A stretch of DNA of 64,000 bases from Pseudomonas sp. ICMP22404 (GCF_006227205.1 NZ_VCNG01000003.1:186001-250000), one strand, 5' to 3'. Shown: positions 53,436 through 62,168, counted from the stretch's first letter. Notes: generated from the letters alone by a model not told the origin. Numbers and translations: made by a program.

Positions 53436-54372
53436 ATCTGGCCCTGGGGGTTTCCGAAGGGGACTCACCGAACAGTTCCCGGTAATGCGTCGCGAAGTGG
53501 CTCAGGTGAAAAAAGCCCATGGCCACGGCGATCTCGCCGACGTTCTGCTCGGTTGCCTGGGTGGTGATCAAGCGCCGCCGTACGGCATTGAGCCTCAGGT
53601 TGCGCAGGTATTCGACCGGACGCATCCCGGTCACAGCCTGGAAGCTGTTCTGCAGGGTCCTGCGACTGACCCGCAGTTGCTCGCACAGATCGAGGATGCT
53701 CAGCGATGTATCGCCGCTGTCTCCTACCAACTCCTGGCAACGCTTGACCAGATAAGCACTGACGGCAACGTTGCCACGGCGACTGCGCACTTCGTCCGAG
53801 GCATGGCTGAACAGATCGAGGAAGGCGTTGAGCAGCACGTCCTCCAACATTTTTTCCGAGGCCGGGGTGATCGCGTCCGGCTGCTCCAGGAGGCGGCGAA
53901 ACAACGGATGGATCCTCTGCTGTACGCGCAGCAGGACCGTTTCATCCACGCTGACTTGGGACACACTTTTCAGGCGCTTGAGCTGGTCGTGCGGCAGCTC
54001 ATAGGCCGCCAGCTTGGCGAAACGCACCATGTCGACGTTGATCGCGAAGAAGCGCGTCCCTTCCGGTGCGTGCAGGACAAAGTCTTCTCCGTCGCGCAAC
54101 AGTACGACGTTGTGAGCGTCGACCTGATGCCCCTGGACCACCGGTGCGCTGCCCAGCGACATGGCAATGCACAGGCGTCCTTTTGGCGCAGAGCCTCGCT
54201 GCACCACACGCTTATCCAGCACTTCCTGGAAGATCTGAAAGCGCTCGGCGCAAATCTGCTGCAGCTCGCTGGACAGGCATCCGCGCCCGAGCTGGTCATA
54301 GACCTGCTGCCAGCCCAGGATCGAACCGGCATGCTGTTGAGGATCATTGAAGGTACGGACTTCGGCGAGCAT
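53434..54372 (-). CDS. AraC/EutR-like transcriptional regulator
   Basis: 312 residues from ATG at 54372. The AraC domain reads LDLCEQLRVSRRTLQNSFQA and VGEIAVAMGFFHLSHFATHY, closely matching the regulator at 37324-38286. It lies 79 bases downstream of the nine-gene catabolic set on the same strand and may be its last gene or a separately transcribed activator. The ligand would be sensed by the N-terminal half (GSAPKGRLCIAMSLGSAPVV). Confidence 0.87.
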   Translation of the reverse strand: MLAEVRTFNDPQQHAGSILGWQQVYDQLGRGCLSSELQQICAERFQIFQEVLDKRVVQRGSAPKGRLCIAMSLGSAPVVQGHQVDAHNVVLLRDGEDFVLHAPEGTRFFAINVDMVRFAKLAAYELPHDQLKRLKSVSQVSVDETVLLRVQQRIHPLFRRLLEQPDAITPASEKMLEDVLLNAFLDLFSHASDEVRSRRGNVAVSAYLVKRCQELVGDSGDTSLSILDLCEQLRVSRRTLQNSFQAVTGMRPVEYLRNLRLNAVRRRLITTQATEQNVGEIAVAMGFFHLSHFATHYRELFGESPSETPRAR

Positions 54373-54451
54373 GATCAGTGTTCCTCGAGGGTCGGTCTTT
54401 GATTGACCGACCGTGCGTAAGGTGCTCGATCGTCCATGACAGCGGCAGGGT

Positions 54452-55231
54452 TTACGGAGCGCCAGCGTCCGCCCGGAAAACCAGAGCCAGTTCCGTGCCA
54501 AGCATGTGCAGACGATACTCCGCAGGCTGGATGTCCATGGGCGGCAGCAACGCCCCTGACAGCACGACCTGCCCTGCCTCGAGGCGCTGCCCGTCCGCCA
54601 GCAATCGCCGGATCAGCCAACAGAGATTGACCTGTGGCGTATCCTCCCGCGCTTGGGTATCACCGTTACCGCAGGCCACCCCATCCCGTTCCAGGCAATA
54701 GCTCACATGGGGCAGTTGGCCCGGCTCGAGTTCAACACGCGGGCCCACGCAGTACAGCGCCGCCGCCGCGTTGTCGGCCAGGAACGCCCCGACGCCGAAG
54801 CTCCAGCCTTGCCATCGACAGTCGGCGATCTCGAAGGCCGGCGCGACCGCGGACACGCAGGCCAGAATCGCCTCGTCACTGTGCTCGCCCGGTGCCAGGG
54901 TCCGCCCCAGGAAGCATGCCAGTTCAATTTCCAGCTTGGGCTGGATCAGGCTCGCCAGGTCTACCGAACCGCCGGGCTCGACGGCCATGGCGTCGGTCAG
55001 CGCACCCAGCACCGGTTCTTCGATACCCATCCGCTTCTGCGCCGCGCCCCCGGCGAAGGCCACCTTCCAGCCGCTCAACTGCTCGCCTCGGGCCTGACGC
55101 TGGCGCAACGCCTCGCGCTGCAGGGCGTAGCCGGTCGACAAGTCAAAGGCCTGGGGGGCCAATGGCGGTAGCGCCCGCGCCGTCAACGTCGCCTGATGAA
55201 GCTGGCCCGGCAGTTCATCCCATGGCTTCAT
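54452..55231 (-). CDS. 2-hydroxypenta-2,4-dienoate hydratase-like (MhpD/FAH superfamily)
   Basis: 259 residues from ATG at 55231, which overlaps the upstream hydroxylase stop by 4 bases. FAH-superfamily features include GWKVAFAGGAAQKRMGIEEP and the metal motif PKLEIELACFLGR, then APAFEIADCRW. Members hydrate the dienoate made by meta-cleavage pathways or decarboxylate 4-oxalocrotonate. Together with the MhpA-like, hydrolase and VOC genes it points to the late steps of a ring-fission pathway. Confidence 0.87.
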   Translation of the reverse strand: MKPWDELPGQLHQATLTARALPPLAPQAFDLSTGYALQREALRQRQARGEQLSGWKVAFAGGAAQKRMGIEEPVLGALTDAMAVEPGGSVDLASLIQPKLEIELACFLGRTLAPGEHSDEAILACVSAVAPAFEIADCRWQGWSFGVGAFLADNAAAALYCVGPRVELEPGQLPHVSYCLERDGVACGNGDTQAREDTPQVNLCWLIRRLLADGQRLEAGQVVLSGALLPPMDIQPAEYRLHMLGTELALVFRADAGAP

Positions 55232-56835
55232 GACAGTTGCTCCGCGAGTTTGCGCAGTACGCCTTCCAGCCTCTCGGGCGTGGTAATCGCGGCAACGAAA
55301 CGGTCTGGCCGCACCACCACGACGCAATCCCGCACCTTGGCAAACCACTCTCCCAAGCGATTGTCGACGTCTTCGACGCAGATCGCCTGGCTCGCGGACA
55401 ACGGCTGGTTACGCCCCTTGCCGCTGCGGGAGCGATTGACCTGAATGAAGCGGGTGTTCCAGCGCGCCCAGTAGGCACGGGTCTCTTCGCTGAGCGGCTC
55501 GTTCGGATTGACCCGATAGCCCAGCACGGCATAGGAATGGCCCAGCACCTCGTCCAAGCGCCGGCGCTGACCTTGTTCATCTTCGACGGTCGGCTGGATG
55601 AACAACTGCCCCACCAGGTCATCCTCGTGCAGCTCCGCCCGTTCGTGATGCACCAGGCCTTTGGTAATGGTCGCCTTGGGTTTGAACTTGAACTCCAGCA
55701 GGTGCGAACGCAGATTGTCGACGCTGTTGACGGCCTGGAACAGCCAGTCCCGCACACCCGCCATCAGCGGATTGGTCAGCCCCAATACGGCGCCCATGTT
55801 GTCGGCCAAGGCAATGAGGTCGGTGGCGTGCCCGCGTCGCTCCTGGTCGTAACTGGCAAGTATCGAGGCCGACGCACGCCCCTGGATGATGGCGGCGATT
55901 TTCCAGGCAATGTTCACCACGTCCCGCAGGCCCGAATTGAGCCCCTGCCCGGCCCACGGCGGGGAAATGTGCGCCGCATCGCCCACCAGGGCCACGCGCC
56001 CTTCGACAAACCGCGCCGCGACCCTGGAGTTATGGGTGTAGGCGCGTATGCGGATGATTTCCAATTGATCGGCGGCGTTGCCGATATGCCCCCGGATCAA
56101 CCCTCGGATGGTCGCCTCCTCGCACATCGTGTTTTCATCTTCGCCTTCCAGCAGCATGAACTCCCAGCGGCGCTGCTGGTACGGCAGGTAGATGCAGACA
56201 AAGGGCCGTTGAGGATCGGCGTGCAAGGCCGTATAGGGTGCATCCAGGGTATCGTTGGCCGTGTCGACCACCACCCATTTGCGCGGATGGGTCAGGCCCA
56301 GCAGCTCGATGCCGAGCTTCTTGCGCACGCTGGAACGGCCGCCATCGGCGCCGATCACGTATTGAGCCTGTAACTGGTACAACTCGCCCTGGGCGTCGCG
56401 CACCTGCAACGTCACCCCTTGCCCGTCCTGCTCCAGGTCGAGCATTTCATGCCCCTGGCGCAGCTCGACACCGGGGTGTCGGCCCAATTGCTCACGCAGC
56501 GTTCCTTCCAGCAGCTGCTGCATGAAAATGTTGCGCATCGGCCAACCATAGTGGGCGGTGCTCGGTTTGACTTCGGCAAAGCACACGCCCCGGGCGTTGT
56601 AGTAACGCAGGGGCACGTTGCAGATCATGTCCCGGCTGGCCAGCTCGGCAATGTCGATGCCCTGCAACACCCGCAGCGCTTCGTCATCCATGCCCACCGC
56701 GCGGGGGTACGGCAGGATCCCGTCCGCCAGTTCGAGGACAACGCAATCGATACCGTACAGGCCCATGTAATGCGCGGCGGTGATGCCGTTCGGGCCACCG
56801 CCCACGATGACCACCTGGGTTTTGTCCTGCTTCAT
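55228..56835 (-). CDS. FAD-dependent aromatic hydroxylase (MhpA-like)
   Basis: 535 residues from ATG at 56835 (GTG at 56838 is also in frame). Group A flavoprotein monooxygenase: N-terminal FAD motif VVIVGGGPNGITAAHYMGLY, the DG motif YVIGADGGRSSVRKKLGI and GDAAHISPPWAGQGLNSGLR for the FAD pyrophosphate. The length and order match 3-(3-hydroxyphenyl)propionate hydroxylase MhpA, but the true phenolic substrate may differ. It uses NAD(P)H and O2. Overlaps both neighbours. Confidence 0.88.
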   Translation of the reverse strand: MKQDKTQVVIVGGGPNGITAAHYMGLYGIDCVVLELADGILPYPRAVGMDDEALRVLQGIDIAELASRDMICNVPLRYYNARGVCFAEVKPSTAHYGWPMRNIFMQQLLEGTLREQLGRHPGVELRQGHEMLDLEQDGQGVTLQVRDAQGELYQLQAQYVIGADGGRSSVRKKLGIELLGLTHPRKWVVVDTANDTLDAPYTALHADPQRPFVCIYLPYQQRRWEFMLLEGEDENTMCEEATIRGLIRGHIGNAADQLEIIRIRAYTHNSRVAARFVEGRVALVGDAAHISPPWAGQGLNSGLRDVVNIAWKIAAIIQGRASASILASYDQERRGHATDLIALADNMGAVLGLTNPLMAGVRDWLFQAVNSVDNLRSHLLEFKFKPKATITKGLVHHERAELHEDDLVGQLFIQPTVEDEQGQRRRLDEVLGHSYAVLGYRVNPNEPLSEETRAYWARWNTRFIQVNRSRSGKGRNQPLSASQAICVEDVDNRLGEWFAKVRDCVVVVRPDRFVAAITTPERLEGVLRKLAEQLS

Positions 56836-57701
56836 CACGCTTCACCGCTTCGTTGTTGTGGTTGTAGGTGCTGGCCGTGCAAGTAGTCCCTGACGACTCG
56901 GTTGAAGGTTTTCCCCTGGTCATCATGGACGTAGTGACTGGCGTCGGCGACTTCCGTGGTGTGCACCAGCGGATTGGCGATCTTCATGGCTTCCAGGGTT
57001 GCCGCCGGTAGAAAGTCGGAACGCCCGCCACGGATGAACAGCGTCGGGCAATCCAGCGCCCGCACCGCCGGCCACAGGTCGGTCGGCGTGATAGTCAGGC
57101 GTGCCTGGGCAATGCCTTGCTGGTCGTGGCGCCATTCGATGCCTTCGAGGGTTTCCTTCATGGAATACGTCAACCTGGACGCCAGCGCCTCCTGGGACAA
57201 CCCCGGACGCGCCCGCAGCCAGAATTGAGCGGCACTTTCCCAGTCGGGGAAACGCAGGGGCGTTTCGCTCATTTCCCGCCGAATGCGCTCGGCACCGTCG
57301 CCGCTGATGGAGGAACCGGGGCCGATGTCCTCGATCACCAGCGCCTGAAGCCGCCCGGGGTTAAGCCGTGCATACTCCAGCGCATTGGTGCCACCGAGGG
57401 AGTGGCCCACCAGAACGAACCGCCGCAACCCCAGGTGCGCCACCAGGTCTTCCAGATCGCTGACATAGGCCTCGGTCCGGTAGGTGTCGGCGGGCGCCCA
57501 GTCGCTGTGCCCTCGGCCACGCTGGTCCAGGGCATAGCAACAATAGGGCGGACCCAAGGCATCGGCCAGGGATTGCCAGGTCTGGGCGTAGGATCGCAGC
57601 CCATGGAGCAGCACCACCGGGATGCCTGACGGGCTGCCCCAGGACAGATAGTGCAGGCGCATCCCCGTTCGATTGCTGAAGAAATGGCTGTTTGCGGACA
57701 T
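56835..57701 (-). CDS. Alpha/beta hydrolase (MhpC/BphD-like)
   Basis: 288 residues from ATG at 57701. Oxyanion hole VVLLHGLRSYAQTW, nucleophile elbow VGHSLGGTNALEYARL with Ser, then a catalytic Asp in LFIRGGRSDFLP and His in VADASHYVHDDQGK. Such enzymes hydrolyse C-C bonds in meta-cleavage products or simple esters. Context next to MhpA- and MhpD-like genes favours ring-cleavage product hydrolysis, though esterase activity is possible. Confidence 0.87.
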   Translation of the reverse strand: MSANSHFFSNRTGMRLHYLSWGSPSGIPVVLLHGLRSYAQTWQSLADALGPPYCCYALDQRGRGHSDWAPADTYRTEAYVSDLEDLVAHLGLRRFVLVGHSLGGTNALEYARLNPGRLQALVIEDIGPGSSISGDGAERIRREMSETPLRFPDWESAAQFWLRARPGLSQEALASRLTYSMKETLEGIEWRHDQQGIAQARLTITPTDLWPAVRALDCPTLFIRGGRSDFLPAATLEAMKIANPLVHTTEVADASHYVHDDQGKTFNRVVRDYLHGQHLQPQQRSGEA

Positions 57702-57728
57702 TCGTTCGGTTCCCACGGTCAATGCCCC

Positions 57729-58331
57729 TTAATACAAGCCGTCGAGGCCCTTGACGTCCGCGGCTTGCAGGCCGCCCAGACGCGCATGCAAACGCCCACG
57801 GGTGGCGAAGGCCCAGATGATGATCAGTTCGTCAGCCGAAGGGCCGTCGCCGAACGCAAGCGAAATGCTGTCGTAGTGCGAGCGCACGTACAGCGCATCC
57901 TTGTGGGCCAGCGGCACATCGATGGTCACGCCAGGGCCGCCGCGCTTGCCGGTGGACGGCACCCAGGACTTGCCGCCGCCCAGGGCGACGCGGATCGGGT
58001 CCGCCGCCGGATTGGTCAGCAGCGCATTGCCATGCTCATACTCGCCCTGGCTGCCGACCAGGCACGCCTTGCCGTAGCTGACGATTTCGTGCTCGCCCGC
58101 CAGTGCCTGGATGCGCCGACCGAACTCCTGGCCCAGCAAGGGCGACGGCTCGATCAACTCGGCCAGGCTTTCGCTGTAGCGGCCGGCGTAGGGGTTAGCG
58201 ATCACCGCGCCAATGGCATATTTGAACAGGGGTTCGCCATCGGCCAGTTGGCCGCTTTCGTTGGCCAGGGTTTCTTCGACGAAGCTGTACCATTTACGGA
58301 TGTGATAAGTAGCAAAATTTGCGGTTTTCAT
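57729..58331 (-). CDS. AA_synth (PF06684) family protein
   Basis: 200 residues from ATG at 58331. The family pattern is seen in HIRKWYSFVEETLANESGQL, the ANPYAGRYSESLAELIEPSP loop, SYGKACLVGSQGEYEHGNAL and KDALYVRSHYDSISLAFGDG. These proteins are labelled amino acid synthesis but have no proven activity. It sits between VOC and hydrolase genes in a catabolic operon, so an enzymatic role such as lactonase, tautomerase or decarboxylase in that pathway is inferred. Confidence 0.78.
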   Translation of the reverse strand: MKTANFATYHIRKWYSFVEETLANESGQLADGEPLFKYAIGAVIANPYAGRYSESLAELIEPSPLLGQEFGRRIQALAGEHEIVSYGKACLVGSQGEYEHGNALLTNPAADPIRVALGGGKSWVPSTGKRGGPGVTIDVPLAHKDALYVRSHYDSISLAFGDGPSADELIIIWAFATRGRLHARLGGLQAADVKGLDGLY

Positions 58332-58345
58332 GACTCGATGCTCTT

Positions 58346-58795
58346 TCAAAGTGGGTCGAGATCAAACTTGCGACTGGGTGCTCCGGCGGCCTTGAAACGG
58401 GCCTTGCCGCGTTCGTCGTCATGTTCAGTCTCGAGGAAGAATTCCATGCGGTTGCCGTCGGGGTCGTTGAAGTACACGCCATGGCCGATTTCGTGGTCGG
58501 TGATTTTCACCACTTCGATCCCCTTGCCGAGCAACATGCCGTACAGCTGGCGCAGCGTGGTCATGTCACCGGCGATTTCCAGCCCGTAGTGCTGCAATCC
58601 CAGGCCGCCCTGATGGGCTCCCGGCTCGGCCCGGAGCAACGCGATGTCGTGGTGCTTGGCACCGAACGCCATCATGATCCAGCTGTCCCCCCGGGCGCTT
58701 TCGTGCATGCCCAGGACATCGGCGTACCAGCGTGCCGACGTTTCCGGGTCGCGAACGAACAGCGACAGGTGGGTACGAACGACCTCGACTTTCAT
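58346..58795 (-). CDS. One-domain VOC metalloenzyme, extradiol-dioxygenase-like
   Basis: 149 residues, a single pair of VOC half-modules. The 2-His-1-Glu metal triad fits His9 (VRTHLSLFVRD), His69 (GLGLQHYGLEIAG) and Glu118 (DPDGNRMEFFLE). The segment GHGVYFNDPDGNRMEFF is typical of glyoxalase/extradiol/fosfomycin-type enzymes. Its position between hydroxylase, hydrolase and hydratase genes makes a ring-cleaving or ring-isomerising role plausible. Larger two-domain extradiol enzymes are more usual. Confidence 0.8.
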   Translation of the reverse strand: MKVEVVRTHLSLFVRDPETSARWYADVLGMHESARGDSWIMMAFGAKHHDIALLRAEPGAHQGGLGLQHYGLEIAGDMTTLRQLYGMLLGKGIEVVKITDHEIGHGVYFNDPDGNRMEFFLETEHDDERGKARFKAAGAPSRKFDLDPL

Positions 58796-58806
58796 CGCGC
58801 GATACC

Positions 58807-59844
58807 TCAGTTCTTGATGATGGATTGGTGTCCGGACTTGATCTGCGCCACCGCCGGTGTCCAGAGCACATCGGCGATCTCGCTGAACTCACGCCACTGC
58901 TTCTGCCAGCCGTCACCGCCGTTCTCGGAGGTGAACAGGTGCCCGTACTTGGTGCCGGCGACGATCTGGCGCGGGTCAGCCGGGTTGCAGGCAATCGCCC
59001 AGACGCACGAATTGGGTTGCTGCGGCAGGGGCAACACCTCCCAACTGACCGCCGCATCGCGGGAGACGAGGACCTTGCTGGTGGTGCCGGGCGTGCCGTC
59101 GGAAATGCTCAGGTAGAGCGTGTCCTCGCTGCCCAGCGGTGCGTTCATGGCCCGCACGTAGTACAAGCCGAAGGTTTCGCGGGCAATGATCCCGGTCCAG
59201 GTCTGTCCTTCATCGAGGCTGCGGTAGACCGCGTTGACACACACCACCACGATGACCTTCTGGCCGTGGTTGGGCAGTACCAGGATGTTGTGGACATCCG
59301 AGTTGAAGTCCCACAGCAGCCGGTCGTCGACCCGAGTCCAGCTATCGCCGCCATCGCGGCTATGGAACAGACCGCCCTCTTCCAGGCCGAACCAGAGCTG
59401 GTTGCGATCCGTAGGGTCATAGGCGAAGGCCAGCAAGCGTGGTCGACTGACACCCTCGCAGAACTCCGGAATGTCCACCGGTGCGCGGTCCCAGCTCTGG
59501 CCGCCGTCGAGGGTGCGCCAGAGCACGGCGCGGGAAGGTGCGCCCGTACCGACGAAAATACGCTGGGCATCCGCAGGGTCCACGGCGACCTTCCACACGG
59601 TCTGGCCGTTGAATGGCGAGTCCACCCGCTGCCAGTGACCGCCGGTGTCGTGACTGACACACAGGCCGACGTCGGTGCCGGCATAGATCACTTCAGGCGT
59701 GCCAGGGTGGACGCTCAGGGACCGGGTGATTGCATCGAACTCAAGGTCCTGCCCCAGGCCCAGGCGGTGCCAGGTGCGGCCGTCGTCGGCGCTGCGGATC
59801 ACTGCCTGCCCGACGGTGGCGACCAAAAGGGTTCCGTTACTCAT
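58807..59844 (-). CDS. Cytosolic BNR/Asp-box beta-propeller protein
   Basis: 345 residues with seven Asp-box motifs (S/T-x-D/N-x-G-x-x-W): SADDGRTW, SHDTGGHW, TLDGGQSW, SRDGGDSW, SLDEGQTW, a degenerate SRDAAVSW and SENGGDGW, spaced as in a seven-bladed propeller of the sialidase/VPS10/YCF48 type. There is no signal peptide and no sialidase arginine triad that I can identify. It is inside the nine-gene operon. It may be a scaffold or a lyase/lactonase-type enzyme. Function unknown. Confidence 0.8.
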   Translation of the reverse strand: MSNGTLLVATVGQAVIRSADDGRTWHRLGLGQDLEFDAITRSLSVHPGTPEVIYAGTDVGLCVSHDTGGHWQRVDSPFNGQTVWKVAVDPADAQRIFVGTGAPSRAVLWRTLDGGQSWDRAPVDIPEFCEGVSRPRLLAFAYDPTDRNQLWFGLEEGGLFHSRDGGDSWTRVDDRLLWDFNSDVHNILVLPNHGQKVIVVVCVNAVYRSLDEGQTWTGIIARETFGLYYVRAMNAPLGSEDTLYLSISDGTPGTTSKVLVSRDAAVSWEVLPLPQQPNSCVWAIACNPADPRQIVAGTKYGHLFTSENGGDGWQKQWREFSEIADVLWTPAVAQIKSGHQSIIKN

Positions 59845-59856
59845 TGCTGCTGCTCC

Positions 59857-60651
59857 TCAAATGAAGATGCCACGTGTCAGGCCGCCATCGATGCCGATGG
59901 ATTCGCCCGTCACCGCGCCGGCCTTGGGCGATGCCAGGAAGCCGATCAGCCAACCCATTTCGATGGGCGCGAGGGTGCGTCGGATCGGCGTCGCGTCGAT
60001 GTAGCCCTGCTCGACCTGCCCCGGCGTCTTGCCCTGCTTGATCCCTTCGCGTTCGTACAGCTCCTGGATGTGCGGGGTATCCACCACACCGGGATGGATC
60101 AGGTTGACGGTGATGCCGGCAGGGCCGAGCTGGTCGGAGAGCGTCTTGGTCATGTGGGCGATGGCCAGGTTGCGCATCCCCGAGAGGACCTTGCTGCCAC
60201 GACCGGTCAGGCCGCCGATGTTGATGATGCGACCGAAGCCGCCCGCCTTCATGTGCGGGGTCACGGCCTTGGCACACCGGAAATAGCCGATGACCTTGGT
60301 GTTGAGGTCCGAGAGCAGTTCGTCGTCGCCCGCGTGCTCGATGTCATTGCGCACCACGCCGGACGGCGCCGCGGCACCGTTGACCAGGATGTCGATGCGA
60401 CCGAAGTGCTTGTGGGCGGCGTGCACCATGTCGGACACGGCCGACATCTGGTTGGTGTCACAGAACAGCGGCAGCACTTCGTTGCCGGTCTCTGCGGTGA
60501 TTTCTTCAGCGGCCTGTTCGAGATACTCCATGCGCCGCGCGCAGATCACCACCTTGCAACCTTCCTGGGACAGAAAGCGTGCGACTTCCTTGCCGATGCC
60601 CATGCCACCGCCGGTGACGATGGCCACGCGGCCTTGTAATTCCAGATCCAT
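59857..60651 (-). CDS. Atypical SDR protein lacking the YxxxK dyad
   Basis: 264 residues from ATG at 60651. The Rossmann cofactor motif TGGGMGIG (13-20), NGAAA (91-95) and C-terminal GESIGIDGG are intact. The active-site region reads IINIGGLTGRGSKVLSGMRN: glycine, Ser157 and Asn161 occupy the places of catalytic Ser, Tyr and Lys. It likely binds NAD(P)H but may use different chemistry or act as a non-canonical dehydrogenase. Between the ALDH and propeller genes. Confidence 0.85.
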   Translation of the reverse strand: MDLELQGRVAIVTGGGMGIGKEVARFLSQEGCKVVICARRMEYLEQAAEEITAETGNEVLPLFCDTNQMSAVSDMVHAAHKHFGRIDILVNGAAAPSGVVRNDIEHAGDDELLSDLNTKVIGYFRCAKAVTPHMKAGGFGRIINIGGLTGRGSKVLSGMRNLAIAHMTKTLSDQLGPAGITVNLIHPGVVDTPHIQELYEREGIKQGKTPGQVEQGYIDATPIRRTLAPIEMGWLIGFLASPKAGAVTGESIGIDGGLTRGIFI

Positions 60652-60677
60652 AGCAGTTCCTCTTGTGATTGTTCGGC

Positions 60678-62168
60678 TCAGGCGAGATCGACGAAAACAC
60701 TTTTGGTTTCGGTGTAGGCATCGATCACGTTCTTGCTCATTTCCCGTCCCCACCCGGACTGTTTGTAGCCACCGAATGGCGAGGCCGGGTCGACGACGTT
60801 CCAGCAGTTGATCCACACCGAGCCGGCCTTCAATTGCGCGGCCACGCGGTGCGCGGAGCGCAAGTCCCGGGTCCAGAGACCGGCCGCCAGGCCGTAGGGC
60901 GAGTCGTTGGCCCGCAGGACCAGCTCATCGACCTCGGTCCAGCTCATGACGGTCAGCACCGGGCCGAAGATTTCCTCGCGGGCGACGCAGGCCCGCTCGG
61001 CGCGGTCAAGGAACACGCTGGGCTGAATGAAATGGCCGCGCTCCAGGTGGGCCGGCCGGTCGCCGCCGCAGATCAGTTCGGCGCCCTCCTCCTGGCCCCG
61101 TTGCAGATAGCCATGGACCGAGCCCAATTGCCGGGCCGACACCAGCGGCCCCATGCTGCTGGCCGGATCCAGTCCAGGGCCCAGCACATGGGCGGCGGCA
61201 TGGCGCTGGAGTTCTTCCAGGACCTGGTCGAGGACGCTGGCGTGCACATACAGACGCGAGCCGGCGGTGCAGACCTGGCCCTGGTTGTAGAAAATCCCAT
61301 CCGCGGCGCCCTTGGCGGCGCGCACGATATCGGCGTCCGGCAAAATGATGTTGGGCGACTTGCCGCCCAGCTCCAGGGACACCTTTTTCATGTTGCCGGT
61401 GGCCGCTTGAGCGATCAGCCGACCGACCTGGGTCGAACCGGTAAAGGCGATCTTGTCCACGTCCGGGTGCCCGGCCAGCGGCGCGCCGGTATGGGCGCCC
61501 AGGCCGGTGACCAGGTTGACCACCCCGGCCGGGAAGCCGGCGGCCTCGATCAACTGCACCAGGCGAATCGCAACCAGGGGCGTCTGTTCGGCCGGCTTGA
61601 GCACCGCGACGCAACCGGTCGCCAGCACCGGGCCGAGCTTCCACACGCACATGGTCAGCGGGAAATTCCACGGCACGATCAGCGCGCAGACGCCCACGGG
61701 CTCACGCACGGTGTAATTGAGCATCGGCGCGCCGCTGGCGGGAGACACCGGGTGCGTGCTGCCCTCGATCTTGGTCGGCCAGCCGGCAAAATAACGAATG
61801 ATGTTGGCGGCGCTGGCCGCTTCACCGCGGGCATTGGCAATCGGCTTGCCGTTCTCCAGCGTGATCAACTGGGCCAGTTCCTCGCGGTGCTGATCCAGCA
61901 ATTCCGCCAGGCGGAACAACAACAGGCCACGCTGGGCCGGCGAATGCTGCGCCCACGGCCCGGTGAAAGCTGCGCGGGCCGCTGCGACGGCCGCGTCGAC
62001 ATCGCGTTCACCGCCTTCCGCCACTTCAGCCACGCTGCTTTCGCTGGCCGGGTTTTCCACGGCAAACCGGCGACCGCTGGCGGCGTCCTGCCAGGTGCCG
62101 CCAATGAACAGTCGGCCGGGTTGCGCAAGGAATTTCTCGACGGCAGGTAACAGTTGGATCTGGCTCAT
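60678..62168 (-). CDS. Aldehyde dehydrogenase
   Basis: 496 residues from ATG at 62168, preceded by a strong GGAGGGG. Complete ALDH: IVPWNFPLTMCVWKLGP, cofactor loop AFTGSTQVGRLI, Glu266 in VSLELGGKSPNII and Cys300 in YNQGQVCTAGSRLYV. It resembles phenylacetaldehyde/benzaldehyde-type dehydrogenases. It follows the ThDP enzyme by 10 bases, so it probably oxidises the aldehyde released by that decarboxylase. Confidence 0.92.
   Translation of the reverse strand: MSQIQLLPAVEKFLAQPGRLFIGGTWQDAASGRRFAVENPASESSVAEVAEGGERDVDAAVAAARAAFTGPWAQHSPAQRGLLLFRLAELLDQHREELAQLITLENGKPIANARGEAASAANIIRYFAGWPTKIEGSTHPVSPASGAPMLNYTVREPVGVCALIVPWNFPLTMCVWKLGPVLATGCVAVLKPAEQTPLVAIRLVQLIEAAGFPAGVVNLVTGLGAHTGAPLAGHPDVDKIAFTGSTQVGRLIAQAATGNMKKVSLELGGKSPNIILPDADIVRAAKGAADGIFYNQGQVCTAGSRLYVHASVLDQVLEELQRHAAAHVLGPGLDPASSMGPLVSARQLGSVHGYLQRGQEEGAELICGGDRPAHLERGHFIQPSVFLDRAERACVAREEIFGPVLTVMSWTEVDELVLRANDSPYGLAAGLWTRDLRSAHRVAAQLKAGSVWINCWNVVDPASPFGGYKQSGWGREMSKNVIDAYTETKSVFVDLA

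Noticed and set aside
58732..60639. 635-codon open frame on the plus strand
   Set aside because: It is antisense to four well-supported minus-strand genes (VOC, propeller, SDR and part of the spacing). Composition is typical of high-GC shadow frames and there is no recognisable domain.
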